Positions 9,378 to 19,097 are shown, counted from the stretch's first letter. The stretch: 64,000 bases of DNA from Halomontanus rarus (GCF_017357405.1 NZ_CP071598.1:806001-870000), one strand, 5' to 3'. The notes: generated from the sequence alone by a model not told the origin. Numbers and translations: made by a program.

Positions 9378-10472
9378 ATGACCAGCGACCGGGACCGGAC
9401 CGACCCGGGGCGTGCGGAGAAGTCCCACGAGTCGGCCGTGAGCACTATCCCCGACGGCGGCACCGTAAACACGCCGTTCGACGTCGTCTCCGAGTACGAG
9501 GAGACCCGTCGCGACCGCCTCAAGAAACTCTACGACACGTACGTCTACGCGCCGATCTCGATCATCAAACGCGACTGGCGCGCCCGGATCGGGTTCGCGA
9601 TCGTCCTGTTGTACGTGTTCACGGCGACCGTCGGCGTGTACTTGATCGAGCCGACGCATGTGACGGAAGGGCCGGGGCTGGCCAAACCGTTCGAGACCTG
9701 GGAGTATCCCCTCGGGACGGACGACATGGGACGGGACCTGCTCTCGTCGACCGTGCACTCGACCAGCGAGATACTCAAGATGATTCTGTCGGGCGGGTTG
9801 TTCACCGTGACCCTCGGGACGACCGTCGGTGCACTCGCCGGCTACAAAGGCGGCGTCGTCGACACCGTGTTGAGCTCGATCACGGACGTGTTCATCAACC
9901 TCCCCGGCCTCCCGACCGTGATGGTCCTGGCGCTGATGCTTCCGATCACCGGCAATCCGTACCTGATCGGCGTCCTCCTGACGATCACGGCGTGGGGTGG
10001 CCTCGCGCGGGCGATCCGATCGCAGGTGCTGACGCTCCGCCAGGAGCCGTTCGTCGAGGCGGCGCGGTCGATGGGCGTGCCCAGCTACGAGATCGTCTTC
10101 AAGGACATCGTCCCGCACCTGATGCCGTTCGTGGTCATCAACCTGACCAACGCCGCCCGCCGAGTCATCTTCTCGGCGGCCGGCCTCTACTTCCTCGGCG
10201 TATTGCCGTTCAGGAATCACAACTGGGGGGTCACGCTGAACCTGGCCTACAGCGGCGGTGCCCACTACAAGACCGGCGCGTTGCACTGGTTTCTGATGCC
10301 GATGATCGCGATCACGGGCATCTCGATCGGGCTGATCCTCCTCGGCCAGTCGCTCGACCGCGTCTTCAACCCCCGCGTTCGAGCCCGCCACGAGAAGAAA
10401 CTCGCCGAGTCACAACTCGACGAGGTCGAGCCAGAGGATGACGATTCGGAGACGATGATCGGAGCAGCGTGA
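9378..10472 (+). CDS. ABC transporter permease, DppC/OppC type
   Basis: 364 residues. It has a cytoplasmic N-terminal stretch of about 65 residues, then helices beginning ARIGFAIVLLYVFTATVGV. The family hallmark YPLGTDDMGRDLLSSTVHS is followed by the five-helix transport domain and the EAA-like loop (QEPFVEAARSMGVPSYEIVFKDIVPH). The C-terminus is charged and acidic. It is separated from the first permease by 180 bases that contain no supported gene. With the DppB-type partner it forms the membrane pore of the importer. Confidence 0.92.
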   Translation: MTSDRDRTDPGRAEKSHESAVSTIPDGGTVNTPFDVVSEYEETRRDRLKKLYDTYVYAPISIIKRDWRARIGFAIVLLYVFTATVGVYLIEPTHVTEGPGLAKPFETWEYPLGTDDMGRDLLSSTVHSTSEILKMILSGGLFTVTLGTTVGALAGYKGGVVDTVLSSITDVFINLPGLPTVMVLALMLPITGNPYLIGVLLTITAWGGLARAIRSQVLTLRQEPFVEAARSMGVPSYEIVFKDIVPHLMPFVVINLTNAARRVIFSAAGLYFLGVLPFRNHNWGVTLNLAYSGGAHYKTGALHWFLMPMIAITGISIGLILLGQSLDRVFNPRVRARHEKKLAESQLDEVEPEDDDSETMIGAA

Positions 10473-10503
10473 GAGAGACAGAGAACGATATCAAACACAC
10501 ACG

Positions 10504-12672
10504 ATGACGACATCACAATCCACATACCTCGACGATCCCACGGCGAACGATCCGGTCATGGAGATCCGGAACGCCACCGTCCGGTTCGGCATGGAACGCG
10601 GCGAATCGCGCGTGCTCGACGACGTGAGCATCGACCTCGAACGCAACGAAATCTTCGGCGTCGTCGGCGAGAGCGGCAGCGGCAAGTCGATGCTCGCGTC
10701 GGCGCTGCTCGACGCGGTCGTCGAACCCGGCGTCCTCGACGGTTCGATCACCTACCGTCCGCAGAGCGGCGAGCCGGTCGACGTGCTCGAGTTGAACAAG
10801 AACGAACTCCGACAGTTCCGCTGGGAGGAGGTCGCGATGGTCTTCCAGGGGGCGATGAGTTCGTTCAACCCCGTCCGAAAGATCGATACGCACTTCATCG
10901 AGACCCTGACCTCGCACGACTACGACGTCGACGAGGGGATGGAGCGAGCCAGACAGCTCATCTCGGACCTGTACATGGATCCCGAACGCGTCCTCGATTC
11001 CTATCCCCACGAGCTCTCCGGCGGGATGAAACAGCGGACGCTCATCGCGCTCAGCCTCATCCTCGAGCCGGACGTGTTGGTGATGGACGAGCCGACCGCG
11101 GCGCTGGATCTGCTGATGCAGCGGTCGATCGTCTCGCTCATCGAAGAGATCAAAGAGGAGTACGACCTGACGATCCTCTTTATCACCCACGACCTGCCGC
11201 TGGTCGCCGACCTCGCGGATCGGATCGCGGTGATGTACGCCTTCGAGTTCATCGAACTCGGGCCGACGGCGGAGATCCTCCAGCACGCCTCACACCCTTA
11301 CACGAGGCTGCTCCTCAAATCGACGCCGAACCTCGCCTCGCCGATCGAGGCGATGCGCCCGATCGAGGGCTCCGCGCCGGATCCGGTGAACGTCCCCTCG
11401 GGCTGTTCGTTCCACCTGCGCTGTCCGCTCGCGGACGAACAGTGCGTGGACGTCGATCCCAGAGCGTACCCGGTCGGCGACGGCGGCGACCACGTCGCCA
11501 ACTGCCACTACTGGGAGGACGCACCCGAGACCATCCCGATGACCGAGGAGTGGGACGTCGAGGGGATCGACGCGATCGACAGCGCGCCGGGGCCCTCGAG
11601 GGCCGACGGTCCGCTCGTCTCGCTCGAGGACGTCGAAGTCCACTTCGAGAAGGAGGGCGGCTTCCTCGACTTCTTCTCCGATCCCGACACCGTCCAGGCG
11701 GTCGACGGCATCTCGCTTGACATCTACGAGAACGACGTCGTCGTCCTCGTCGGCGAAAGCGGCTGCGGGAAGACCACCTTCGGCAAGACCGCGGTCGGCC
11801 TCCAGGAGCCGACCGCCGGCTCGGTGAAGTACAAGGGACAGGACATCTGGGACCTGAAACGGACCGGTGGCGACGGGTCGATGTCGTTCGACGCCGTCCG
11901 ACGCGCGCTCCAGATCGTCCACCAGGACCCCGGCAGCGCGCTCAACGCCCACCGCCGCGTCGGCACGAGCCTCGAGGTTCCCCTCAAGCGCTGGAACCCC
12001 GAACTGGACGGCAACGACAGGAAGTCGCGGATCGTCAGCTTGCTCGAGCACGTCGGCATGGCGCCCGCGGAGGACTACATCGACCGCTATCCCCACCAGC
12101 TCTCGGGCGGCGAGCAACAGCGGGTCGCCCTGATCCGGGCGATGTTGATGAATCCCGACCTCATCCTGGCCGACGAGCCGGTCTCGGCGCTCGACGTCTC
12201 CCTCCGGGTCGAGATGATGGACCTGATGATCGAACTGCAAGAGCAGTTCGACACGTCGTACCTGTTCGTCTCCCACGACCTCTCGAACGCCCGGTACATC
12301 GCGGAGAAGACGGGCGGACGTATCGGCGTGGTCTACCTCGGCGAACTGGTCGAGATCGGCCGCCCGGAGGAGATCATCCACGATCCCCAACACCCCTACA
12401 CGCAGGCGCTGCGCTGGGCGACGCCCGAACTCGACTTCGAGGGCGGCGGTATGGGCGGCGAGTCGCCGGTCCGTAATATCGACGTTCCGGACCCGACGAA
12501 CCCGCCCAGCGGCTGCCGGTACCACACCCGCTGTCCCGAGGCTCGCGAGGTCTGTACGACCGAGCACCCGGAACCGCGCGAGGCCTCGGCCGCCGACTTC
12601 CACGAGGCGGCCTGTTTCCGAACCGACGAGCGCCACGAGTACTGGCAAAGTCCGTCGATCACCGACGACTGA
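10504..12672 (+). CDS. Fused double ATP-binding protein (OppD-OppF type) of the ABC importer
   Basis: 722 residues holding two complete ATPase units. Unit 1 (about 20-345): Walker A GESGSGKS near residue 55, signature LSGGMKQR near 171, Walker [13 protein letters not shown], then the Opp/Dpp C-terminal cysteine-bearing domain ([16 protein letters not shown]). Unit 2 (about 375-722): Walker A GESGCGKT near 417, signature LSGGEQQR near 533, Walker [13 protein letters not shown], and again a cysteine cluster ([16 protein letters not shown]). Most systems encode these as two subunits, OppD and OppF; here they form one polypeptide. The cysteine clusters resemble the iron-sulfur-binding tails known in some Opp/Dpp ATPases. 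It powers the importer encoded just upstream. Confidence 0.94.
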   Translation: MTTSQSTYLDDPTANDPVMEIRNATVRFGMERGESRVLDDVSIDLERNEIFGVVGESGSGKSMLASALLDAVVEPGVLDGSITYRPQSGEPVDVLELNKNELRQFRWEEVAMVFQGAMSSFNPVRKIDTHFIETLTSHDYDVDEGMERARQLISDLYMDPERVLDSYPHELSGGMKQRTLIALSLILEPDVLVMDEPTAALDLLMQRSIVSLIEEIKEEYDLTILFITHDLPLVADLADRIAVMYAFEFIELGPTAEILQHASHPYTRLLLKSTPNLASPIEAMRPIEGSAPDPVNVPSGCSFHLRCPLADEQCVDVDPRAYPVGDGGDHVANCHYWEDAPETIPMTEEWDVEGIDAIDSAPGPSRADGPLVSLEDVEVHFEKEGGFLDFFSDPDTVQAVDGISLDIYENDVVVLVGESGCGKTTFGKTAVGLQEPTAGSVKYKGQDIWDLKRTGGDGSMSFDAVRRALQIVHQDPGSALNAHRRVGTSLEVPLKRWNPELDGNDRKSRIVSLLEHVGMAPAEDYIDRYPHQLSGGEQQRVALIRAMLMNPDLILADEPVSALDVSLRVEMMDLMIELQEQFDTSYLFVSHDLSNARYIAEKTGGRIGVVYLGELVEIGRPEEIIHDPQHPYTQALRWATPELDFEGGGMGGESPVRNIDVPDPTNPPSGCRYHTRCPEAREVCTTEHPEPREASAADFHEAACFRTDERHEYWQSPSITDD

Positions 12673-12885
12673 TCGGCCGGCGGTCGTCGCTCGAGTCCGA
12701 GGTCGAATCGCGTTTCGACGCTCGAATCGGCGTTGCAGTTGCGATACTGCTTTCGAGGGGTACGCAAACAGCGAGCGCGCCGGTCTCCCCGCGTTCTCGA
12801 CCGGCGACGGCGCCTTTCCCCTTCGAGCTACCGGAATCCGTTCCGTCCGCGCGGTGGGACGGATGGGAGAAGGTGGGAGTACGAG

Positions 12886-12950
12886 CAAGCGCAAACGCGA
12901 GGGCGAGAGCGAGAACGAGCACGAAAACGAACGCGAGAGCGGAGTGAGAC
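12886..12950 (+). repeat. Low-complexity purine-rich tract before the enolase-superfamily gene
   Basis: A run built from variants of GAGCGA, GAACGA and GAGAGC covers the last 65 bases before the start codon at 12955. The surrounding 282-base gap holds nothing else I can identify. Confidence 0.55.
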
Positions 12951-12954
12951 CAAA

Positions 12955-14094
12955 ATGGAGATCCGAGATATCGAAACGATCGAGTTCACGTACCAGTCGA
13001 CGAAACGAGCGGACGAGAAGGGCCACGCCCACCCTGGCGAACCCCGAGAAGCGATCGGGACGATCACGCGCGTGGTCGTCGACGGCGGTCCCGACGGCTA
13101 CTGTCCCGGCGGCACCCGGACGGCCAACGACCTCGCCGCACGCTACCTCGAGGGGGCTGATCCGCTCGAGCGAGAGCGACGCTGGCAGCAGCTCTATCGC
13201 TCACAGCGCCTCCATCGAGCGTCGCTCGTCGCCGGGACCGTCTCTCGGATCGACTGCGCCCTGTGGGACGTCGCGGGCAAGTACTACGACGAGCCGGTCT
13301 ACCGACTCCTGGGCGGCCACCGTGACCGAATCCCCGCCTACGCGAGCACGATGGTCGGCGACGACGACCCCGACGGTTTGGGGACGCCCGAGGCGTACGC
13401 CGACTTCGCCGCGGAACTCGTCGATCGCGGGCACGGTGCGGTGAAACTCCACACGTGGATGCCGCCGTTCGACGCGGACCCCGATCGCGTCGTCGCGGCC
13501 TGTCGCGCCGTCCGCGAGCGCGTCGGTCCCGACGTCGACCTGATGCTCGACTCCCACCACTACTACGCGCGGACGGACGCGGCTCGCATCGGACGCGCGC
13601 TCGCTGACCTCGAGTTCCGGTGGTTCGAGGAGCCGATGGACGAGCACTCGCTGTCGGCCTACGAGTGGCTCACGGACGAGGTCGACGTCCCGATCGTCGG
13701 CCCGGAGACGGCGGAAGGCGGACCCTACACCAGGGCGGAGTGGCTCAAACGCGACATCGCGGACGTCAGTCGCGTCGGCGTCCACGACGTCGGCGGCCTC
13801 ACGCCCGCACTGAAGACCGTCCACCTCTGCGAGTCGTTCACCGTCGCCTGCGAAGTCCACGGAGCCAACGCGCCCAACCTCCACTTGCTCGGAGCGATGA
13901 CCCAGCCCGGCGAGTACTACGAGCGCGGCCTCCTGCACCCCGAGTACGACTACGAGGCGGCGACGCCGTGGCTCGCCGAGCCGATCGATCCGTTGAACGA
14001 TGACGGCACGGTCTCCGTCCCTCGGGAACCGGGTCTGGGGTACGACTTCGACTGGGAGTTCGTCGACGCGAACCGCCTCGAGGCGAGGAACTGA
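12955..14094 (+). CDS. Mandelate racemase/muconate lactonizing (enolase superfamily) sugar-acid enzyme
   Basis: 379 residues from ATG 12955; the frame is open upstream, but homology-like sequence starts at MEIRDIETIEF. The capping domain is followed by the barrel with candidate catalytic and metal residues: VKLHTWM at the KxK position, LMLDSHHYY (metal Asp), WFEEPMDE (Glu), GPETAEGG (Glu) and CEVHGANAPN (His). Replacement of the second Lys of KxK by His and the Ser-His-His after the metal Asp point to a dehydratase or related acid-sugar enzyme rather than a cycloisomerase. The reaction is unknown. It lies just downstream of the importer and converges with an SDR gene whose stop is only two bases away. 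It is one of four intact enolase-superfamily genes here. Confidence 0.88.
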   Translation: MEIRDIETIEFTYQSTKRADEKGHAHPGEPREAIGTITRVVVDGGPDGYCPGGTRTANDLAARYLEGADPLERERRWQQLYRSQRLHRASLVAGTVSRIDCALWDVAGKYYDEPVYRLLGGHRDRIPAYASTMVGDDDPDGLGTPEAYADFAAELVDRGHGAVKLHTWMPPFDADPDRVVAACRAVRERVGPDVDLMLDSHHYYARTDAARIGRALADLEFRWFEEPMDEHSLSAYEWLTDEVDVPIVGPETAEGGPYTRAEWLKRDIADVSRVGVHDVGGLTPALKTVHLCESFTVACEVHGANAPNLHLLGAMTQPGEYYERGLLHPEYDYEAATPWLAEPIDPLNDDGTVSVPREPGLGYDFDWEFVDANRLEARN

Positions 14095-14095
14095 T

Positions 14096-14905
14096 TCAGG
14101 ACAGCGAGTCCCACTCGAGGCCCTTCCCCACGGCTGCGACGCCGCCGTCGACCTCGAGGTTCGTGCCGGTGACGAACGAGGCCTCCTCGGAGGCCAGAAA
14201 GCGGATCGCGTCGGCGACTTCCCGCGGTTCCGCAGCGCGCTTGAGGATACCCGGTCCGTCCGCGTGCGGGGCGGTCTTCGCCGCGAAGAACGCCTCCGCT
14301 TCGTCCTCGTCGTCGGGCAGGTGGTACTCGGTGATGACCCAGCCCGGCGAGACGGCGTTCACCCGGATCCCGTCAGGGGCGTGATCGCAGGCCATGTCCT
14401 TGGTCATCGAGACGAGCGCCCCCTTGGTGGCGTCGTACTGCGACCAGTTCGGTCGGCCGACGGCAGCGCCGTTGGAGGCGACGTTGACGACCGCCCCACC
14501 CTCCGGCATGTGCGGGACGAGGTGTTTCGCACAGAAGGCCGCACCCTCGAGGTTCACGCCGAGAATGCGGTCCCAGCTCTCCGCGTCGGCCTCGGTCACG
14601 GGCCGCGGTTCGACGCGGATCGCGGCGTTGTTCACGAGCACGTCGACGCGGCCGAACCGATCGACGACCGTCTCCGCCATCGATTCGACCGCCGATTCGT
14701 CGGCGACGTCTGCCTCGAGGCCGATCGCTTCCCCTTCTCCGTCGGTACGTTCGATCGCCGCCGCCGTCGCCTCGGCGTCGTCGCCCCGGACGTCGACGGC
14801 GACGACCGTCGCACCGTCTTCGGCGAGCCGCAGACAGGTCGCCTCGCCGATTCCCCTGCCGCCGCCGGTGACGACCGCGACCGCGTTCGAGAGTTGTGGA
14901 CACAT
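14096..14905 (-). CDS. Short-chain dehydrogenase/reductase (SDR)
   Basis: 269 residues of classical SDR. The nucleotide site is TGGGRGIG near residue 14, with an acidic residue at the end of beta-2 (VAVDVRGDD) that suggests NAD preference. NNAA, the serine in NVASNGA, and the catalytic YDATK follow, then the typical NAVSPGWV. SDRs oxidise or reduce a hydroxyl/keto group in the cytoplasm. In this locus it could be a KduD-like 2-dehydro-3-deoxygluconate 5-dehydrogenase for unsaturated uronate processing, or another sugar-acid dehydrogenase; sequence alone does not decide. It is convergent with the enolase-family gene and divergent from the Gfo/Idh/MocA gene, with 145 bases between the starts. 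Confidence 0.9.
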   Translation of the reverse strand: MCPQLSNAVAVVTGGGRGIGEATCLRLAEDGATVVAVDVRGDDAEATAAAIERTDGEGEAIGLEADVADESAVESMAETVVDRFGRVDVLVNNAAIRVEPRPVTEADAESWDRILGVNLEGAAFCAKHLVPHMPEGGAVVNVASNGAAVGRPNWSQYDATKGALVSMTKDMACDHAPDGIRVNAVSPGWVITEYHLPDDEDEAEAFFAAKTAPHADGPGILKRAAEPREVADAIRFLASEEASFVTGTNLEVDGGVAAVGKGLEWDSLS

Positions 14906-15050
14906 CGCTCGGTCCTACCGCACGCCGATACTTGAGCGTACGTCTTCCGGTCGTCGAAGGGACTCTGGCGGAACGAATCCGGTACGATCGGACGCGTCGC
15001 TCGAGTGCGACCCAAAACCCCTAACTCGGTGCCGCCGAGTGAGGGTACCG

Positions 15051-16076
15051 ATGGAAACCGAGACGCTACGATACGGTGTGATCGGCTGTGCCGGCATGGG
15101 AACGACGCACGCGGCGGCCGTCGAGGGGACCGCGGACGCGACGCTCGTCGCTTGCGCGGACGTCGACGAGGAGATCGCCCGCGAGTTCGCGACGGCCCGC
15201 GACGTCGCGTGGTACCGCGATCCGGTGGAGATGGTCGTCGACGCGGACCTGGACGCGGTGAGCGTCTGTACACCGAACGGGACTCACGCGGACATCGTGA
15301 CGGCGCTCGCGGAGACCGGCGTCGACATCCTCTGTGAGAAACCGCTCGATATCACGCCCGAGCGCGTCGATCGCATGATCGAGGCCTGCGAGCGCGAGGA
15401 CGTCGTGCTCGCCGGAATCTTCAACCGACGGACCCTCGGCGGACCCCGTCTGACCCGCGAGGCGGTCGCCGACGGCCGGCTCGGCGACGTCGTCCTCGCC
15501 GACGTGCAGGTCAAGTGGCATCGAACCGCCTCCTACTACGAGGGCTGGCACGGCTCGACCGACCTCGACGGCGGGATCCTCCTCACGCAGGCGCTCCACG
15601 GCATCGACCTCCTCCAGTGGATCGTCGGCGACGTCGAGCGGATCGCCGCCGACCTCGAGACGTGCCACCACGACGTCGAGGCGCCCGACACGGCGGTCGC
15701 GAGCGTCGTCTTCGAGAACGGCGCCCGCGGCCAGATCACGGCGAGTACGGCGGTCTACCCGCAGCGGCCGATCACCGTGCAGGTCCACGGAACCGAGGGG
15801 ACGATCGAGTGGCGGCAGGGAGACGAGGGGCTCGAGGCGTTCGAAACGGTCGACGGCCTGGTCGACGCGGACACGACGGCCTACGACTTCGATCTGGGGC
15901 CGGAGATCGAGGGGCAGGTACGCGACTTCGTGAGGGCGCTTCTCGAGGGACGCGAGCCGATGGTGTCGCCGGCGGAAGCCAGGAAGGCCCTCGACATCGT
16001 GTTCGCGGCACAGGAGTCGGTCGAACGCGGCGAGTGGGTCGACGTCGACCTCGAGGCCGTCCGCGGCGGGCGGTAG
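15051..16076 (+). CDS. Gfo/Idh/MocA family oxidoreductase
   Basis: 341 residues from ATG 15051, the first start consistent with the Rossmann fold (YGVIGCAGMG). Family features: SVCTPNGTHADIV, the ILCEKPLDIT motif with the conserved Lys of EKP, and the C-terminal domain with GGILLTQALHGIDLLQWIVGD, which carries the active-site histidine. These enzymes use NAD(P) on sugars, sugar acids or inositols. The stop is 68 bases before the lactonase gene, same strand, so they may be co-transcribed and act in sequence, for example an aldose or uronate oxidised to a lactone that the neighbour hydrolyses. Substrate is inference. Confidence 0.92.
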   Translation: METETLRYGVIGCAGMGTTHAAAVEGTADATLVACADVDEEIAREFATARDVAWYRDPVEMVVDADLDAVSVCTPNGTHADIVTALAETGVDILCEKPLDITPERVDRMIEACEREDVVLAGIFNRRTLGGPRLTREAVADGRLGDVVLADVQVKWHRTASYYEGWHGSTDLDGGILLTQALHGIDLLQWIVGDVERIAADLETCHHDVEAPDTAVASVVFENGARGQITASTAVYPQRPITVQVHGTEGTIEWRQGDEGLEAFETVDGLVDADTTAYDFDLGPEIEGQVRDFVRALLEGREPMVSPAEARKALDIVFAAQESVERGEWVDVDLEAVRGGR

Positions 16077-16144
16077 CGCCCGGTCGGCTCGAGACGGCGA
16101 CGTCGACCAGTACAGTCAGGTCGTTCGAGACCGTACGACCGGTC

Positions 16145-17230
16145 GTGACCGATCACCACTCGACTTCGCGCGACGCTCGCTCCGACCCGCCGCTGGCGGT
16201 GATCGCCTCGGGTGCCGGCGACGGGAGCGGCGCCGTCCACGGCTACCGTCTGGACCGAGCGTCGGGGCACCTGACCCGCGTCACTACCACACCCGTCGAA
16301 AACCCGTCGTTTCTGGCGATCGGTCCCGACGAGAACACGCTCTACGCCGTCGAGCGGATCGACGGCGGCACGGTGTCGGCGTTCCGCTTCGACGAGACGA
16401 CCGGCGACGTCGACCTCCTGAACCGGCGCTCGAGCGAAGGCGCCGGCCCCTGTTACGTCAGCGTCGACGGCGAGGGACGGTACGCGTACGCCGCGAACTA
16501 CCGAGGTGGAACCGTCGCGATGTACCCGATCGCCGAGGACGGCCGTCTCGAGGCGGCCTGCGACGTGGTCTACCACGAAGGCGGCGGTCCCGATCCGGAC
16601 CGACAGGCGGCCCCGCACCCGCACTTCGTCGCGCCCGGACCGGCGAACCGGTTCGTCTACGTCCCCGATCTCGGAACCGATCGGATCGCGATCTACCGTC
16701 CCGACTTCGAGCGGGGACGGCTCCGACCGGCCGATCCGCCCGCGACTCGCGTCCACGACGGCGCCGGTCCGCGCCACCTCGCTTTCCACCCCTCGGGCCG
16801 GTTCGCGTACGTCGTCGACGAACTCGACTCGACGGTGACCGCCCTCGAGCGCGACCCGGAGACCGGCGCGCTCCAGACGATCGATACCGTAGACACGCTG
16901 CCGCCCGGGTTCGACGGCGAGAACGCGGCCTCGGATATCCACGTCCACCCCTCCGGCCGGTGGGCGTACGTCACCAATCGCGGTCACGACAGCGTCGCGA
17001 GTTTCGCGGTCGACGACGCGAGCGGCAGTCTGCGGCCGGTCGACCACGAGTCGACCCGCGGTGAGACCCCGCGGACCTTCGCGATCGATCCGGGCGGGCA
17101 CGCCCTCCTCGTCGGAAACCAGCACGGCGAGAGCGTCGTCACGATGGCCGTCGATCCCGAGTCGGGCGCGCTCGAGGCCGTCGCGGAAACCGCGGTTGCG
17201 AAACCGGTCTGCGTAGTGATGCTCGGGTAG
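16145..17230 (+). CDS. Lactonase family protein, seven-bladed beta-propeller (6-phosphogluconolactonase YbhE-like)
   Basis: 361 residues from GTG 16145, chosen because family similarity starts shortly after it. The fold repeats are visible: NPSFLAIGPDENTLYAVE, GPCYVSVDGEGRYAYAANY, APHPHFVAPGPANRFVYVPD, GPRHLAFHPSGRFAYVVDE, DIHVHPSGRWAYVTNRGHDS. The HPHF segment and the N-R-x-H-D-S segment are typical of the family. Members hydrolyse sugar lactones or cycloisomerise muconate derivatives. Next to the uronate dehydrogenase-like and Gfo/Idh/MocA genes, the likely substrate is an aldonolactone or galactaro/glucarolactone. No signal peptide, so cytoplasmic. Confidence 0.9.
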   Translation: MTDHHSTSRDARSDPPLAVIASGAGDGSGAVHGYRLDRASGHLTRVTTTPVENPSFLAIGPDENTLYAVERIDGGTVSAFRFDETTGDVDLLNRRSSEGAGPCYVSVDGEGRYAYAANYRGGTVAMYPIAEDGRLEAACDVVYHEGGGPDPDRQAAPHPHFVAPGPANRFVYVPDLGTDRIAIYRPDFERGRLRPADPPATRVHDGAGPRHLAFHPSGRFAYVVDELDSTVTALERDPETGALQTIDTVDTLPPGFDGENAASDIHVHPSGRWAYVTNRGHDSVASFAVDDASGSLRPVDHESTRGETPRTFAIDPGGHALLVGNQHGESVVTMAVDPESGALEAVAETAVAKPVCVVMLG

Positions 17231-17289
17231 CGCGAGCCCCTCGCTCGACCGTGCGGCGTCCCGCCGGCGGAACCGACTCGAGGTCAACC

Positions 17290-17295
17290 TTTATT
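17290..17295 (+). promoter_or_regulatory. TATA-like box of the PPC-domain gene
   Basis: TTTATT lies about 31 bases before ATG 17324, consistent with a nearly leaderless transcript. Confidence 0.5.
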
Positions 17296-17323
17296 CGCCC
17301 GGCCGGTCCAGTGTGAAACGACG

Positions 17324-17782
17324 ATGGAAACGTTCGAATCTGACGACGGACACGTGTTCGTGCGACTGGACCGGGGCGACCTCGTCCTCGAGTCGATCGT
17401 CGAGGCCTGCGAGGCCCACGACGTCGACGCGGGCGTCGTCGTCTCCGGGATCGCGACGCTTAGCACGCTTAATATCCACTACGTGGACCGAACGGACCTG
17501 CCCGAGGAGCAGGGAGACCGCAACGTGGACTTGGAACTCGAGGGCGCGTGGGAGGTGACGAACGTCAACGGGATCGTCGCGGACGGCGAGCCACACCTCC
17601 ACATCACGGCCTTCGACGGCGAGCGGACCGTCGGCGGCCACCTCGAGGACGGCTGTGAGACGAACGTTCTCGGGGAGTTCACGATTCGAAAAGTCGAGGG
17701 GATCGACCTCGAGCGCCGCCCCGGTGACCGAAACGTTTCGCAGCTTCGGCGGCGAGCGGACGAGAGCCGGTCGAGTCGTTGA
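17324..17782 (+). CDS. PPC (DUF296) domain protein, putative DNA-binding or regulatory
   Basis: 152 residues. The single domain matches the plant-and-prokaryote-conserved PPC/DUF296 fold: FVRLDRGDLVLESI at the start, VVVSGIATLSTLNIHYV, then the pair of histidines in GEPHLHITAFDG and GGHLEDGCE. Prokaryotic members are stand-alone trimers of uncertain biochemical role, often annotated as DNA-binding. The C-terminal tail (RRPGDRNVSQLRRR) is basic, unusual in this acidic proteome. It sits alone between the lactonase and a small membrane protein gene with its own TATA-like box. A regulatory or metabolite-sensing role in the galacturonate locus is possible but unproven. Confidence 0.82.
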   Translation: METFESDDGHVFVRLDRGDLVLESIVEACEAHDVDAGVVVSGIATLSTLNIHYVDRTDLPEEQGDRNVDLELEGAWEVTNVNGIVADGEPHLHITAFDGERTVGGHLEDGCETNVLGEFTIRKVEGIDLERRPGDRNVSQLRRRADESRSSR

Positions 17783-17910
17783 CGGGGTCGGTCGAGCCGT
17801 CGAAGGTGGTCAGTCGAGCCGTCGACGGGGGGTCGGTCAAGATGGCCGGTGTCTGTCTGGGTGGACGCGAGTCGGTGAATACGGAGAGAACGGAACGGCA
17901 ACGGACGTCG

Positions 17911-18144
17911 CTATCTTCGAATCCACCAGACAGCCGTCCGGATGCTGACGGCGAGGAGGATGAGCGCACAGCCCCACACGCCGAGTATCGCCGCTAGGAC
18001 GCCGACCCGGAGCACGAGCGCACCGATGACGAAGAGGACGACCCCCATCGCGAGGATGATGTTCGACGGCGAGCTTCGAAACGCGTCGAACGCGGTTACG
18101 AACAGTCCGGGACCTCCGTCCGACTCTCGTTGTGTGGTAGCCAT
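17911..18144 (-). CDS. Small membrane protein, unknown function
   Basis: 77 residues from the ATG at 18144, selected because a TATAAA box lies 27 bases upstream; an extended start 21 codons earlier would overlap that box. Two hydrophobic helices (about 27-45 and 48-68) are followed by a WWIRR end. I do not recognise a characterised family; similar two-helix proteins are common in haloarchaea. It is convergent with the PPC-domain gene and shares its direction with the uronate dehydrogenase-like gene upstream. Confidence 0.7.
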   Translation of the reverse strand: MATTQRESDGGPGLFVTAFDAFRSSPSNIILAMGVVLFVIGALVLRVGVLAAILGVWGCALILLAVSIRTAVWWIRR

Positions 18145-18167
18145 TAGCAGAATGCTACGTAATTCGA

Positions 18168-18174
18168 ATATAAA
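18168..18174 (-). promoter_or_regulatory. TATA box of the small membrane protein gene
   Basis: ATTTATA on the minus strand is centred 27 bases before the ATG at 18144, the leaderless geometry. Confidence 0.6.
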
Positions 18175-18234
18175 TCCGTTGGGGTCGACCGTCACCACGG
18201 TCGACACTCGAGATCGGTTTCCGGTCGCGTCCGG

Positions 18235-19074
18235 CTACTCCGGCGGCGCGTCCCACTCCTCGGCGTCGTCCTGGGGATCGTAGCCGATGACGGCCCGCGC
18301 GTGCTCGAGGTCGTACCACCGGCGCTGGTTCGCGCTCACGCCGCTGAAGACGTCGAACTCGACGGTCTCGTCCTGCAGGCAGCAGTCAACCTGATGGGCG
18401 AAGTCCTGCCGGGACTGCCAGGTCGCCTTCATCCGGGCGACCCACCGTTCGTACTCCTCGCTGTCGCGTTCGAACTCGCCGTCGTCGACCCCCGATTCGG
18501 CGTCCCCGTAGGGGTGGTCGTACTCCGGCATGTTGACGGTGCAGATCCGCAGCGCGTAGAACCGTCGGGGGTACTCGTAGCTCTCGACGTAGTACCGGCC
18601 GAGGTCCTCGCCGAAACTCTTGGAGGCTCCGTAGAGCGAGTCCGGGCGGACGGGATCCGTGTGGTCGAGCACGAGTCCGTACCCCGGCGAGTAGAGCTCC
18701 GGAGCGTGTTCGATCTCGTACATTCCCATGACGTGGTTCGTCGAACCGAAGACGATCGACTCGACTTCGGCGTCGCGGGCGGCCTCTAAGACGTTGTACA
18801 TTCCGATGACGTTGGGCTCGAGGACGTCGCCCCAGTCGCCTTCCGTGTACGGGTACGCCGCCAGGTGGATAATGGCGTCGCGACCCTCGCAGGCCGCGCG
18901 GAGCGTCTCGGCGTCGGCGACGTCGCCGACGACGGTGTCGTAGCCGCCGTAGGGGTGGTCGTCCGGGCGGTCCGACCGGTTGTAGTAGGTGAAGTCGTAC
19001 TCCTCGCGGTCGTGGAGGTGGTCGATGATGGCGGTTCCACAGCGGCCGTACGCGCCCGTTACCAGGACGTCCAT
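18235..19074 (-). CDS. NAD-dependent epimerase/dehydratase family, probable uronate dehydrogenase
   Basis: 279 residues. The extended-SDR nucleotide motif GAYGRCG is near residue 7, followed by IIHLAAYPY, the segment GSTNHVMGMYE and the catalytic YGASK. The serine/threonine-Asn-His-Val-(Ile/Met)-Gly block before the YxxxK motif is the hallmark of bacterial uronate dehydrogenases, which oxidise galacturonate or glucuronate to the aldarolactone with NAD. With pectin depolymerases around it, D-galacturonate is the likely substrate. An AT-rich promoter lies right upstream. Other extended SDRs could share the motif partly, so the substrate is a strong inference rather than proof. Confidence 0.88.
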   Translation of the reverse strand: MDVLVTGAYGRCGTAIIDHLHDREEYDFTYYNRSDRPDDHPYGGYDTVVGDVADAETLRAACEGRDAIIHLAAYPYTEGDWGDVLEPNVIGMYNVLEAARDAEVESIVFGSTNHVMGMYEIEHAPELYSPGYGLVLDHTDPVRPDSLYGASKSFGEDLGRYYVESYEYPRRFYALRICTVNMPEYDHPYGDAESGVDDGEFERDSEEYERWVARMKATWQSRQDFAHQVDCCLQDETVEFDVFSGVSANQRRWYDLEHARAVIGYDPQDDAEEWDAPPE

Positions 19075-19097
19075 ACGACTACCGTCCCGCGAATCAC

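Noticed and set aside
9184..9381. 65-codon frame exactly filling the gap between the two permease genes
   Set aside because: It overlaps the end of one gene and the start of the next in a coupling-like way, but has no fold, hydrophobic pattern or motif and only a GTG start; most likely chance.
8157..10391. Long antisense frame across both permease genes
   Set aside because: Composition dominated by Arg, Asp, His and Gln; no motif; the sense strand encodes clear permeases.
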